The notes beneath the pieces were generated by a model. That model was not told the origin of the DNA, searched no databases, and saw nothing but the letters and a program-made list of their open reading frames with translations. Positions 1 through 8,574 of a DNA stretch of 36,694 nt are shown one piece after another (position 1 is the stretch's first letter; each line of letters opens with the position of its first letter). This DNA is from Gammaproteobacteria bacterium (GTDB lineage Bacteria; Pseudomonadota; Gammaproteobacteria; Steroidobacterales; Steroidobacteraceae). The DNA lies in assembly GCA_003134045.1 (NCBI GenBank), contig PLAH01000084.1:9658-46351 (forward strand). Reading direction: 5' to 3'. The position numbers and the translations under genes were made by a program.

Positions 1-375
1 AACCAGGACCAATCGATTGAGAATCCGACGCTGGCTGGTTTCGATCGCTCCCACCATGTCTCGCCGCGCCTCGGGAGACCGCTTGGGCCCCAACACCGAA
101 ATGGGCCCCGACAACCATGAGTTCTGCGCACTGACGATGAGCAAGATCGCCGATTGCACCAGCACGAACAGACCGTAGTCCACATCGCTAGTACGCCGAA
201 TGAGCATGAAACCGACGAAAAAATTGGCTGCCGACAGCAAAATCTGATCGACCACGGAGCTGCTGAACAATCCCAGCAGGCGGCTCGACGCGCCGGCGCC
301 CGCTCGCGGCCGCTGCAGTATGGCCATGGCCGCATCGAGTAATCGCGTGCGCCAGACTGCGTAATGATTGGACAT
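1..375 (-). CDS. Flippase-like polysaccharide membrane protein, N-terminal 125 residues (runs off left edge)
   Basis: The minus strand is open from an ATG at 373-375 to base 1. I translated it directly: a cationic cytoplasmic start, then hydrophobic stretches beginning near residues 38 and 62, with the 'DYG' that Wzx/MurJ-like flippases carry after their first helix. The family moves lipid-linked oligosaccharide across the inner membrane. The start lies 10 bp downstream of the GH9 stop, so it is the fourth gene of the epimerase-GMC-GH9 operon. The C-terminus is outside the window, so membership in the polysaccharide-transporter superfamily is likely but the subfamily is not resolved. A second, complete flippase is at 14916-16397. 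Confidence 0.6.
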   Translation of the reverse strand, partial: MSNHYAVWRTRLLDAAMAILQRPRAGAGASSRLLGLFSSSVVDQILLSAANFFVGFMLIRRTSDVDYGLFVLVQSAILLIVSAQNSWLSGPISVLGPKRSPEARRDMVGAIETSQRRILNRLVLV

Positions 376-385
376 CGCAGTCGGC

Positions 386-2293
386 CTAGTGGACGAATGC
401 CGACAGAAGCTTGACGTATGCGGATTGATAATAGATGGCCGGCTCGGTGACCGCCCAGGACGCACCAGGCCAAATCCCGTTCCAATCCCGGTACGACTTC
501 TGCGCCGGCTGACCGGTCGGCGGAATCAAATCCGTCGGCACGCCGTCCGCGGTGGCATTCGCATTCGGGCCGCCGGGAACATACCCGGGCGGAGGTCCGC
601 ATTCGGACGTCCGGGCATCACTCCACTTGGTCTTTTCCTGGAACCAGGCGTGGAAAATCTCGTTGGCTGAACGAGTCGCCCCCGCTGTGTACATATTGGT
701 GAGATAGGTCATGCCAAAGGGATTCACGCCGTGGAAGTAATGCAGTATCTCCAAAGCCCGCTGCCGATACGTCGCTGGGTCGGCCGGCAGCGTTGCGTAG
801 GTTATGGCATCCAGGTTCGAATTGCCGTAGTTTGCGCGCGGATTATTGCTGCCCCAGTGATACTGGGGATCGTGAATATAGGCCCTGTATAGGTCGTCCT
901 TCGGCACGAACCCGTAGATCTGGTTGCCGCCACGAACGTCTCGCTCCTTATCGTCGAGCATATCCCGGCGCAACTTGGCGTCGCCAGTGGTCAGTCGTGT
1001 GAAGAACAGTAAAGACTCGCCCTGATTGGCCTTGTATCTCGACCAGCCGATGTCGTGATAGGGGTAAGTCTCGTGATAGTGCGCCTTGAGATAGTCCTGA
1101 TATTTCGCATCGTTGGTGATGGCGAACAGATAAATGGAGGCTTCTACCGCCAAGCTGACCTGGTCTTCGGCGCTCAAGTCCGCGTTGGCCGCCCGCACGA
1201 TGCCTTGATCGCAATTGGTCTGGGCGGCGGGCCGCGCCTGATACCGGTCCCAGGCGCGAGCGGCGCGCACCTTGAGACCGGCGACATAATCCGAAAGCGC
1301 AGGAAATCGGCCGAACACAAATGCTGCATGTGCGAACATGCCCGCGGCGGCGATCGTCGATGACGTACAGGCGGGCACATAGAAACGCTCCGAGATGTCC
1401 GAACTCGGCGGGCTGGGATTCATGATCTTGATGTCACCCACTTTGAGCGCGACGCTGCCGTCATCGAATTGCATCCGCTCCAGCCAGTCCACCTCCCATT
1501 TCACTTCGTCGATCAGATCCGGGATGCCGTTCCCCGACTCCGGAATGTTGAAGTCGTCGGTGAAGGCAGCGGGATGTTCGTCATACGCACTCAGGAGCTG
1601 ATGGACCGCCTGAACGGCGAACGTCACATACTTGTTCGTATCCCCCGCGTCGAACCATCCACCGCTCAGATCGCGTACCTTGGAGGGGTTGTCGCGATCG
1701 GTGACGTCGTGGGCCTGCGTGTCCTGATTGGGGCCCTGGTAGGCTGCACGATCCGTCCAACACGGGTCCGCAAACGGCGCCTGCTTCGCCATGCCGCTGC
1801 GTTGATAGTAGTACGTTCGCACGGCGGCAATCAGCACCGGACGGTATACCTGCGGATCGATGGAGAACGTCGGCGACCGGAGCTTTCGCTGCGAATCGTA
1901 GACGAAATATCGCCCGGTACGGGTCACGCTCGAAAAGTCGAACCACCATCCCCGATCGCCCGATGACGGCTGAATCGCACCGCCATTCCAGGGGGTCAAC
2001 CCACCCGTCAGCAGCACGCTGCCGTCGTCCGCTCGCCGCAACTGATATTCTTTGCCCGGTACGAATTTGAGGTTCGTATCGAATCCGGACTGTGGATCGC
2101 GGATCACCGCGGTTTTTGCCTCCCCTGGCAAGTAACCAAACTGATCGACCACGATTTGGGGGGCCACGGAGATGGTCGTGCCGACCGCGCCATCGAACGC
2201 CGCTGAAACGCCTTTTGTCCTGTCCGCGCTGGATTCGGCGCACGCGCCCGTCATACCGAGCAGCAGAATCGCAAATGATTGTAGGCAGCGCAA
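386..2293 (-). CDS. Secreted glycoside hydrolase family 9 (endoglucanase-like) with N-terminal Ig-like domain
   Basis: This 635-residue enzyme is predicted to hydrolyse beta-1,4-linked glucan-type polysaccharide in the periplasm or outside the cell. A hydrophobic leader (residues 1-19) ends near Cys18; the lipobox is imperfect (Thr at -3), so ordinary signal-peptidase cleavage is equally possible. Residues about 43-145 resemble the CelD_N Ig-like domain and the rest the (alpha/alpha)6 catalytic domain. The GH9 'DAGD' motif is at 215-218, with Asp residues that act as base and nucleophile activator, and the acid-catalyst Glu is about residue 617 in 'VTEPAIYY'. The start is TTG, supported by GGAGG five bases upstream; the next Met lies inside the leader. 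It sits 19 bp after the GMC oxidoreductase. In a glycan locus it probably trims or edits the polymer rather than feeding on cellulose (inference). Confidence 0.88.
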   Translation of the reverse strand: MRCLQSFAILLLGMTGACAESSADRTKGVSAAFDGAVGTTISVAPQIVVDQFGYLPGEAKTAVIRDPQSGFDTNLKFVPGKEYQLRRADDGSVLLTGGLTPWNGGAIQPSSGDRGWWFDFSSVTRTGRYFVYDSQRKLRSPTFSIDPQVYRPVLIAAVRTYYYQRSGMAKQAPFADPCWTDRAAYQGPNQDTQAHDVTDRDNPSKVRDLSGGWFDAGDTNKYVTFAVQAVHQLLSAYDEHPAAFTDDFNIPESGNGIPDLIDEVKWEVDWLERMQFDDGSVALKVGDIKIMNPSPPSSDISERFYVPACTSSTIAAAGMFAHAAFVFGRFPALSDYVAGLKVRAARAWDRYQARPAAQTNCDQGIVRAANADLSAEDQVSLAVEASIYLFAITNDAKYQDYLKAHYHETYPYHDIGWSRYKANQGESLLFFTRLTTGDAKLRRDMLDDKERDVRGGNQIYGFVPKDDLYRAYIHDPQYHWGSNNPRANYGNSNLDAITYATLPADPATYRQRALEILHYFHGVNPFGMTYLTNMYTAGATRSANEIFHAWFQEKTKWSDARTSECGPPPGYVPGGPNANATADGVPTDLIPPTGQPAQKSYRDWNGIWPGASWAVTEPAIYYQSAYVKLLSAFVH

Positions 2294-2312
2294 ACCAGCC
2301 TCCAGGGAAGGT

Positions 2313-3962
2313 TTATTCAGAGGAAAGTCTCGTCCGAAGGTGGGAGGCCAAGCGCAATGCCACTGCCACGATGGTCAACGTGGGATTGGCATGACTGCCA
2401 GTTGGAAACACGCTAGAACTCGCTATGCAGACATTGGGAAAATCGAAAATAGCACAATTCGTGTCGACCACGCCCCCAGATGAAGAAAACGCCATGCGGG
2501 TGGTGCCGATATGGTGTCCGCCGACCGGCGCCGACCGCGACAAGCGCTCCACCAGAACTCCGTCGTCGAATTCGAGCCGGCAGGCGCCCGACTGCCCCAA
2601 CGTTTCGCGCAACAGCAAAAACGCCCGCTGCGCAGCTAAAAGGTCGGAATCGCTTCTGCGCCAGTCGATCCGCACTCTACGCATGCCATGAGCATCGAGG
2701 TCGTCCGCCAGCGTGATGCGGCTCGATTCCAGGGGAGTTTGTTCGCAATTGAACTCCAACGGATAGCTGCCATCCGCATTCGGGACGAGAGTGTAGGGAA
2801 GCTTGCGGGTGGCCAGATGCCGCTTGAACACCCAATCGAACCCGAAACGGGCGAGATTCGGCAGACCCGACATCACGTTGCGCCAATGCGCCGGTGCAGG
2901 TGAACTCGTGGCGTGGGCCGGATCCTGCTGCAGAATGTTCTGATATTCGGGTATCAGAAACGACTTCGCCAGGTAAATCGCCGACATCACCGAACTGCCA
3001 TGCGAAGCGTCCGAATACTCGGGAAAGTGCAGCCGAAAGGCGGTATTCAGCAAGCGATGCCGGCGCTGCGCACTCGGCAAGAATTGAAACTTGCGGCGGC
3101 AATACACGCCGTCGTCGGTCTTTTCGAAATCAAAGGCGACCTTGGCACCATGGGGGACCAGTCGGCCGAACGAGGTCTCCAAATGGGACGCATAGAAGCG
3201 CCCGAGCCGGTCGGTCCGGTTGCCGTAACCCACACCACGGGGGTCGGATGCCATCAACAGACGCGCGCATTCGATGCCGCCCATCGCCAGCACGACGAAT
3301 GCAGAGCGAATCACGCGGCTCCTTCCGGACGCCGCCGCAATCTTGACCGCTTCGATGCGATCCTCGCCCACCGCCTTTTCGAGGCCGATACAACGAGCCC
3401 GCAACACGGTGATCACATTGCGGGACATTCGAAGAATTCCACCATACCGCCTGCCGAAGTCCGTAGGCAGGCTGTAGCGTTCGATGAGGTCCCGCTCGAT
3501 CACATCGTTGGGCTCGAGACCCGCAATAGTGGGGCCCCCGCCGGAAATCGATCCCGCCGCCGTGAAATCGAATTTTCCAGCATCGCAATACTCGAGCGCA
3601 CGCGGATAATAGCGAGCGATCTCCTCGTAGGAAATTGGCCAACCACTGTTCGACACATAGTCGCGCGGCTCGAAGTCGATGGGATCGAACGGCACGCAAC
3701 GGCCGCCCCAGATGCTGGTCGTGCCGCCCAACGCGACCCTGCGAAACTCGTTCGCGGCAGGGTGCGGAGCATGCGCGATGCCGTTGTAATAGTCTTGCGT
3801 CTCGGCGCTGGGCTTCAGTGAACCCGCTTCCAACAGCAAAACCTTGTGCCCGCACTCGTCGAGTTCACACGCCAGCGTGATGCCTGCCGCTCCGCCGCCC
3901 ACGATGCACACGGCCACATCGGCGGCCATCTCGTCGGTCAACTCGTCGGAAGTCACGATCAT
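2313..3962 (-). CDS. GMC family FAD-dependent oxidoreductase (paralogue 1)
   Basis: This 549-residue flavoprotein has the FAD-binding Rossmann motif GGGAAG at residues 22-27 followed by a Glu-ended second strand. A 'GGTTSIWGGRC' segment follows, and a GMC C-terminal domain with the His pair 'GGHHIGT' (about 483-484) and an Asn in 'NPTLT' (about 526), the usual catalytic His/Asn. GMC enzymes oxidise alcohols, often sugar hydroxyls, passing electrons to FAD. The start codon is one base after the epimerase stop at 3964, so the two are translationally coupled. Together they may oxidise and then reduce or epimerise a sugar position. It is clearly homologous to the plus-strand GMC gene at 8575. The substrate is unknown. 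There is no Tat-type leader, so a cytoplasmic location is likely. Confidence 0.88.
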   Translation of the reverse strand: MIVTSDELTDEMAADVAVCIVGGGAAGITLACELDECGHKVLLLEAGSLKPSAETQDYYNGIAHAPHPAANEFRRVALGGTTSIWGGRCVPFDPIDFEPRDYVSNSGWPISYEEIARYYPRALEYCDAGKFDFTAAGSISGGGPTIAGLEPNDVIERDLIERYSLPTDFGRRYGGILRMSRNVITVLRARCIGLEKAVGEDRIEAVKIAAASGRSRVIRSAFVVLAMGGIECARLLMASDPRGVGYGNRTDRLGRFYASHLETSFGRLVPHGAKVAFDFEKTDDGVYCRRKFQFLPSAQRRHRLLNTAFRLHFPEYSDASHGSSVMSAIYLAKSFLIPEYQNILQQDPAHATSSPAPAHWRNVMSGLPNLARFGFDWVFKRHLATRKLPYTLVPNADGSYPLEFNCEQTPLESSRITLADDLDAHGMRRVRIDWRRSDSDLLAAQRAFLLLRETLGQSGACRLEFDDGVLVERLSRSAPVGGHHIGTTRMAFSSSGGVVDTNCAIFDFPNVCIASSSVFPTGSHANPTLTIVAVALRLASHLRTRLSSE

Positions 3963-3963
3963 G

Positions 3964-4944
3964 CTAGTGAACCGTTCTGCCGCCGGCGAGAAACCAGTCG
4001 GCGGTCATGCGAAGACCGGTGCTCAACGGAGTCCAGTGCATGCCGAGGATGCGCTCGGCGCGCGTGACATCCATGCGAATGTCATGCGAACACATCGCGG
4101 GCAACCAGGGCCTCAGCGGCGGAAGTGGATTCGCACGCGCCAGCCCGGGCGTACGCAAGAGAATTTCCAACAGCTTCAAAGGCGGCGCGAGAACCCGCGT
4201 CTCCACGGCGAGGCGCAGGCCGGAGACGGATCGCGGCGGCACGCCGAGCGCCGCGCCATATTGCGCGAAGTAGTCGTTCCACGTAATCGGTATCGACAAG
4301 GACAGATTGAATGGGCCCAACCGGCCTTCCTCCAAATTCAGCGCTCGAACGACCGCGTCGGCCACGTCGTCGACATACACCAGATTGCAGAATCCCCGAC
4401 CCCGATCGCCCAAGTCGCCCAACCGGCCCCGAACCAGCAGCCGTGCGATCCGATCGCTCCACCAACCGCTTCCGGGTCCATAGACGATCCCGGGGCGCAG
4501 CGCGACGCCGTTTCGATAATTCGAGGCCAGGCGGTCCGTTTCGGCTTTCGCCGCCGAATACGCGTCCGAGTCGCCACGTAAAACGAGGCTCTCGTCGATC
4601 CTTCCGGTAACGGAGCCATATGCCGCGAGACTGCTCATATGCACGACTCGCGGTGGCGACGGCATGCGCGCGGCCGCATCGAACAGCCGCTTGCTGGCGG
4701 CCACGATCAGGTCAGGCGAGCCGGCGATGCAATTGACGATTCCGGCCGCCCCGGAAACCGCCCCCTCGAGCGCTTCGGCCGTCGATACGTCGGCGTCGGC
4801 CACCTCGACGCCCGGGGCGAACGGCACCGCGCTGGCATGACGGCTGACAGCCACGGCCTGTACGCCGTCCAGTCGGGACACGGCCTGCACCACCCGACGG
4901 CCGATGAATCCGCTCGCCCCGAGAATGACTACACGATTCTTCAA
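3964..4944 (-). CDS. NAD-dependent epimerase/dehydratase (extended SDR), paralogue 1
   Basis: A 326-residue extended short-chain dehydrogenase. The NAD(P)-binding GASGFIG motif is at residues 9-15 and the catalytic YxxxK at Tyr129/Lys133, in 'AYSAAK', with a Ser-rich strand before it ('HMSSLAAYG'). Such proteins epimerise, dehydrate or reduce nucleotide- or lipid-linked sugars. The start is a TTG with AAGG four bases upstream, and no better start lies before the Rossmann motif. It is the first gene of the operon epimerase-GMC-GH9-flippase. It shares motifs in the second half, such as 'LRPGIVYGPGS' and 'CNLVYVDD', with the epimerase at 29920, so the two are paralogues within one locus. The specific sugar cannot be told from sequence. 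Confidence 0.85.
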   Translation of the reverse strand: MKNRVVILGASGFIGRRVVQAVSRLDGVQAVAVSRHASAVPFAPGVEVADADVSTAEALEGAVSGAAGIVNCIAGSPDLIVAASKRLFDAAARMPSPPRVVHMSSLAAYGSVTGRIDESLVLRGDSDAYSAAKAETDRLASNYRNGVALRPGIVYGPGSGWWSDRIARLLVRGRLGDLGDRGRGFCNLVYVDDVADAVVRALNLEEGRLGPFNLSLSIPITWNDYFAQYGAALGVPPRSVSGLRLAVETRVLAPPLKLLEILLRTPGLARANPLPPLRPWLPAMCSHDIRMDVTRAERILGMHWTPLSTGLRMTADWFLAGGRTVH

Positions 4945-4988
4945 TTGACCTTCTCGGCGACTATTGCGCGCCTGCCGCCGGACATATT

Positions 4989-4998
4989 GCAGTATATC
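4989..4998 (-). promoter_or_regulatory. -10-like element upstream of the epimerase operon
   Basis: The minus strand reads TATACT at 4991-4996, five of six matches to the -10 consensus, about 45 bases before the TTG start. No convincing -35 is visible at normal spacing. The same ten bases (plus strand GCAGTATATC) recur at 8383-8392 upstream of the outer-membrane protein gene. The 209-base gap between 4944 and 5154 separates divergent genes and must hold promoters in both directions; I see nothing else firm in it. Confidence 0.25.
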
Positions 4999-5153
4999 GA
5001 AGATGAAAAGTGTGTCTCAGTGGCCAATGCGGCCGGATGTGATGCGGCTCACGTAGTGCGGCCTCCACATGCCCCAGCGAGGCGTCCCGTCACTCATGAG
5101 GGGCTCGGCTCAATGCTATGCTTCTTTCAGAGCAATTATCGAAGCATCATGCG

Positions 5154-7088
5154 ATGAAGTTCATTCCGATCGCTGCAGAGCGAACCCCCACCGGGGAACC
5201 ACGGCACCATCGAACCCGCTACCGGCCGGATATCGACGGTCTGCGCGCCTTGGCCGTCCTGCCCGTGGTTGCGTTCCATGCCGGACTACACGCGGTCCGT
5301 GGCGGCTTCGTCGGCGTGGATGTGTTTTTTGTGATCTCCGGGTTTCTGATCACCCAGCAGATGTTCGCAGAGATCACCGACGGGCGTTTCTCCATTCTGT
5401 CGTTCTACGAACGGCGAATTCGCAGAATTCTCCCGGCGCTCGTCGCGGTTCTGGCGGCGACCTTCGTACTGGGACTGATCTATTGTCTGCCAAGCGAAAT
5501 GACGGATCTCTCGAAGAGTTTGATTGCCGCGGCGCTGTCGGTCTCGAACGTTTTTTTCTATTTCGGATCCGGATACTTCGACTCGCCGGCCGGCGCGAAA
5601 CCGCTGTTGCACACATGGTCGCTCGCGGTGGAGGAACAATTCTACTTGTTTTGGCCGCTCTTCTTGATCCTGGCGCATCGCTTCGTCGGCCGCCGGGTGC
5701 TGATACTCACGGCGATCCTCTCAGGCGCCTCGTTTGTCGCCAGTCTGGTCGGCACATCGCAGTTTCCCATCGCAACGTTCTACCTCCCATTCACCCGTAT
5801 CTGGGAATTGGCGGCCGGGGGCATGCTATCCCTCAATGCCGTGCCGGTAGTGCTCGGCAAGATCACTCGAAATATCTTGTCCGCTGCGGGCCTTGTGTTG
5901 ATCCTCGGCTCCGTTCTACTGACAGACTCGAACCTGCCGTTTCCGGGAATTCTGGCGCTGCCGCCGTGCGCCGGCGCGGTGTTCATCATTTTGGCCGGCC
6001 GCGACGGCCCCACGTTCGTCGGCCGATTGCTTTCGCTGCGACCGATCACCTTCATCGGAGCTATCTCCTATTCGCTATATCTCTGGCACTGGCCCGTCGT
6101 CGTGTTCCAGAAGAACTATGCTTTTCTGAGCAGCGGCCTTTCGGATCGGAACAGCAAAATACTCATCGTCGTCGTATCGATTTTCATCGCCATCGTTTCC
6201 TGGAAATTCATCGAAGAGCCGTTTCGCAGAGGACCGCATCGACCCGGTCGACGGATGCTGCTGACCTTCGCCGCCAGCGGCACGCTGCTGGCCATCGTCC
6301 TCGGCATCGCGGGATGGGCAGCCCAGGGATTTCCCGCGCGTTACTCGAAACGAGAACTGGAGGTTGCCGCGTTTTTGAGCTATGACGCGACCGAAATCTA
6401 TCGGGTGGGCACTTGCTTCATCACTCAGCCCCAAGCGAATCCACGGTTTGCGGACGATTGCCTGTCCCTATCCGGCTCCAGAAAGAACTATCTTCTGTTG
6501 GGCGACAGCCACGCCGCCGAGCTTTGGTACGGGCTGCACGCGTTGGCGCCGGACAAGAATATTCTCCTGGCCAGCGCTTCCGATTGCTTTCCCACGCTCA
6601 CGCATGAATTGGGGGAATCGCGCCAGTGCTCCGCGCTGCTGGATGACGTAATCAAGAATTTTTTGCCCGCGCATCCGGTCGACAATGTGTTGATCGCCGC
6701 CCGCTGGAAGGACGGCACGCTGAACAATCTCGCCGGGACTATAGACTGGATGAAGGAACATGGCATTCGGGTCACCTTGATCGGACCGTCGGTATTGTAC
6801 GACTCACCGTTGCCGCATTTGATGGTGAGCGCGTTGCGACGATCGGACCCCCATTTGCCGCAGCGCCATGTCGATGACTCGATGCGGGCGCTCGACGCCA
6901 AATTGTCGCTGCTCGCCCGGTCCCGGGAGATTTCCTATGTTTCCCTGATAAAGCTAATGTGCTCGGGAGAACAGTGCCGCTATCAAGATGATGCGGACCT
7001 CCCGATGATACTCGATCGGGAACATTTCACGGCGAACGGATCGAAGATCGTGGCGCAGAAACTCTTGGCCCTCGACGCCGTGTGGTGA
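5154..7088 (+). CDS. Membrane O-acyltransferase (OafA/YrhL-type acyltransferase-3) with C-terminal SGNH domain
   Basis: A 644-residue integral membrane protein predicted to transfer acetyl or other acyl groups onto glycan hydroxyls. The N-terminal half is the acyltransferase-3 fold: 'RPDIDGLRALAVL' opens it, the catalytic-type His follows in 'VAFHAG', and 'SGFLITQ', 'YERRIRRILP' and 'HTWSLAVEEQFYLFWP' are all family signatures. About ten hydrophobic helices follow. The last third is a periplasmic SGNH domain with 'LGDSHA' (nucleophile Ser) and 'DREHFT' (Asp-His pair), as in OafA-type two-domain enzymes. An earlier in-frame ATG at 5118 exists; I prefer 5154 because homology begins shortly after it, but neither has a clear ribosome site. 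Its stop abuts the stop of the convergent OMP gene with no spacer. Likely role: O-acylation of the exopolysaccharide repeat. Confidence 0.9.
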   Translation: MKFIPIAAERTPTGEPRHHRTRYRPDIDGLRALAVLPVVAFHAGLHAVRGGFVGVDVFFVISGFLITQQMFAEITDGRFSILSFYERRIRRILPALVAVLAATFVLGLIYCLPSEMTDLSKSLIAAALSVSNVFFYFGSGYFDSPAGAKPLLHTWSLAVEEQFYLFWPLFLILAHRFVGRRVLILTAILSGASFVASLVGTSQFPIATFYLPFTRIWELAAGGMLSLNAVPVVLGKITRNILSAAGLVLILGSVLLTDSNLPFPGILALPPCAGAVFIILAGRDGPTFVGRLLSLRPITFIGAISYSLYLWHWPVVVFQKNYAFLSSGLSDRNSKILIVVVSIFIAIVSWKFIEEPFRRGPHRPGRRMLLTFAASGTLLAIVLGIAGWAAQGFPARYSKRELEVAAFLSYDATEIYRVGTCFITQPQANPRFADDCLSLSGSRKNYLLLGDSHAAELWYGLHALAPDKNILLASASDCFPTLTHELGESRQCSALLDDVIKNFLPAHPVDNVLIAARWKDGTLNNLAGTIDWMKEHGIRVTLIGPSVLYDSPLPHLMVSALRRSDPHLPQRHVDDSMRALDAKLSLLARSREISYVSLIKLMCSGEQCRYQDDADLPMILDREHFTANGSKIVAQKLLALDAVW

Positions 7089-8375
7089 TCAGCGCGGGAC
7101 CGCGTCACGTTTCGCGAGCAGTTCGATGCCCACCATCGTATCGTTGTATGTGAATTGCTCGAGTGAGGACTCGCGCACCTGTCGCTTGATATAAGGACGG
7201 ACGGTCAACCAGCGCAAGGGCTGATATTTGACCTCTATCGTCGAGAAGGACGAGTTGTCCTTGCGGCCGAGGGTCAGTGCATTCACTAATGTCTCGCCCT
7301 CGAAATTGCTGCGCACGTGCGAATAGTTGACCGCGACGCCCAGTTTCGGGGTCGCCTGCCAGTACGCTCCGACCAGCCCCCCGACGTCGATCTCCGAGCT
7401 GCCGGCCGTAACGTAGCTGTTGATGAGGCGTTGAAACTGGACATAGACGCTGGTTTTACCGGTCAATTGACGCGTGTACCCCAGTTGTCCGGTCACGCCT
7501 GAAACGGACGTTGAGCTGCCCGCTATCGAGCGGTCGGTGTAGCCAATCGCCGCATTCACCTGGGTGACCTGCTGAATCTTGTACTTGAGCGCAAACTGAT
7601 AGGTATTCTGCTTGTAATCGGCGTTCTGCTCGAAACCGGCTGCATCGACAACTCCGAGATAGCGGCCGTCGACGTGCAACGCTTCGATGCCGTAAGCAAG
7701 GTTGGCGATTCCCACATATTTGATTCCAACACCTTCGATTTCTTCCTGCAGTCTGTAATCGGGGGATCCGGCGACCGGATAGTCGAGAGTGTGCAGGCTG
7801 GCCTGCGATTCCAGCCGCCATTCCGGCGTCACCGCCACATTGAACGTGGCCTTGATGACCTGGTCGGTCTGAATCTGCAGATTGCTCACATCGGCGTCGC
7901 CGAACGCGATGATTTTCTTTTCGCGGCGTGCGTCGAAGACCCCATCGAAACGGCTCGTCAGCTTCCACGCAAGCCCGATGTTGACGAGGTATTCGCTGTG
8001 GTCGAGATTGGTAAAGTGATCGTAGTCCACTTTCCGACCTTCCAACGTCGCATAAAGATGTTGCAGATCGAAGAGATAGTTGAATTCGGTCCCCACCCGA
8101 TAGGTGGTTAAAGTATCCGCCAATCGCGGAACCCCATGAGGATCATCGACCACGAACCCAGGTCCCACGGCGAACAAATTGGAATCGTGTTCAACTACGA
8201 CGCCGGCATAAGGGTCGAAAAGCCGCGCGTAGCTAGCAACCGGCTCTGCGGCATGCGCAGGACCGGACACCGTCAGAATGGAAAGCGTCCAACAGCACGC
8301 GCCGGCCAAAGGCGTAGCGCGGCGGCCGAAGGGGGCAAAAGCGCAGCGGTTTTCGTCCAAAATCTGGTTCTTCAT
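7089..8375 (-). CDS. Outer-membrane beta-barrel protein of the exopolysaccharide-operon (EpsL/BBP2-like) type
   Basis: A 428-residue protein with a long N-terminal leader ending in 'GPAHA' (about residue 42), consistent with signal-peptide cleavage. The mature part is a run of alternating hydrophobic/polar strands rich in Tyr, Phe and Thr with a 'VEHDSNLF' opening, typical of outer-membrane beta-barrels encoded in exopolysaccharide clusters. Strand-like segments repeat to near the C-terminus, as expected for a barrel. It probably forms or supports a pore for glycan export, or anchors the export machinery (inference). It is transcribed alone, divergent from the GMC gene at 8575 and convergent with the acyltransferase. 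A TATACT -10-like hexamer lies only about ten bases before its ATG. Confidence 0.72.
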   Translation of the reverse strand: MKNQILDENRCAFAPFGRRATPLAGACCWTLSILTVSGPAHAAEPVASYARLFDPYAGVVVEHDSNLFAVGPGFVVDDPHGVPRLADTLTTYRVGTEFNYLFDLQHLYATLEGRKVDYDHFTNLDHSEYLVNIGLAWKLTSRFDGVFDARREKKIIAFGDADVSNLQIQTDQVIKATFNVAVTPEWRLESQASLHTLDYPVAGSPDYRLQEEIEGVGIKYVGIANLAYGIEALHVDGRYLGVVDAAGFEQNADYKQNTYQFALKYKIQQVTQVNAAIGYTDRSIAGSSTSVSGVTGQLGYTRQLTGKTSVYVQFQRLINSYVTAGSSEIDVGGLVGAYWQATPKLGVAVNYSHVRSNFEGETLVNALTLGRKDNSSFSTIEVKYQPLRWLTVRPYIKRQVRESSLEQFTYNDTMVGIELLAKRDAVPR

Positions 8376-8382
8376 GAGCGCC

Positions 8383-8392
8383 GCAGTATATC
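8383..8392 (-). promoter_or_regulatory. -10-like element directly upstream of the outer-membrane protein gene
   Basis: The minus strand reads TATACT at 8385-8390, so transcription would begin at or next to the ATG, giving a very short or absent leader. No -35 match is seen at 16-18 bases. The ten-base context is identical to that at 4989-4998. The 199-base intergenic space also must hold the promoter of the divergent GMC gene, which I could not pinpoint. Confidence 0.22.
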
Positions 8393-8574
8393 TCAGATCC
8401 TCAATGCCGCCCCGTGCCGGGGTTCACTCATCCAATGTGAACCGCATCACCGTTGGCGCAAATGTGCCAATGCCGCAGAACGTGCGATTGCCGCTTCTAT
8501 CAGTCACCGACGACCGCTAACATGGCTCCAATGTACACGTACTCACGCGCCATTCGCGGCCTGGCGACGACTCC

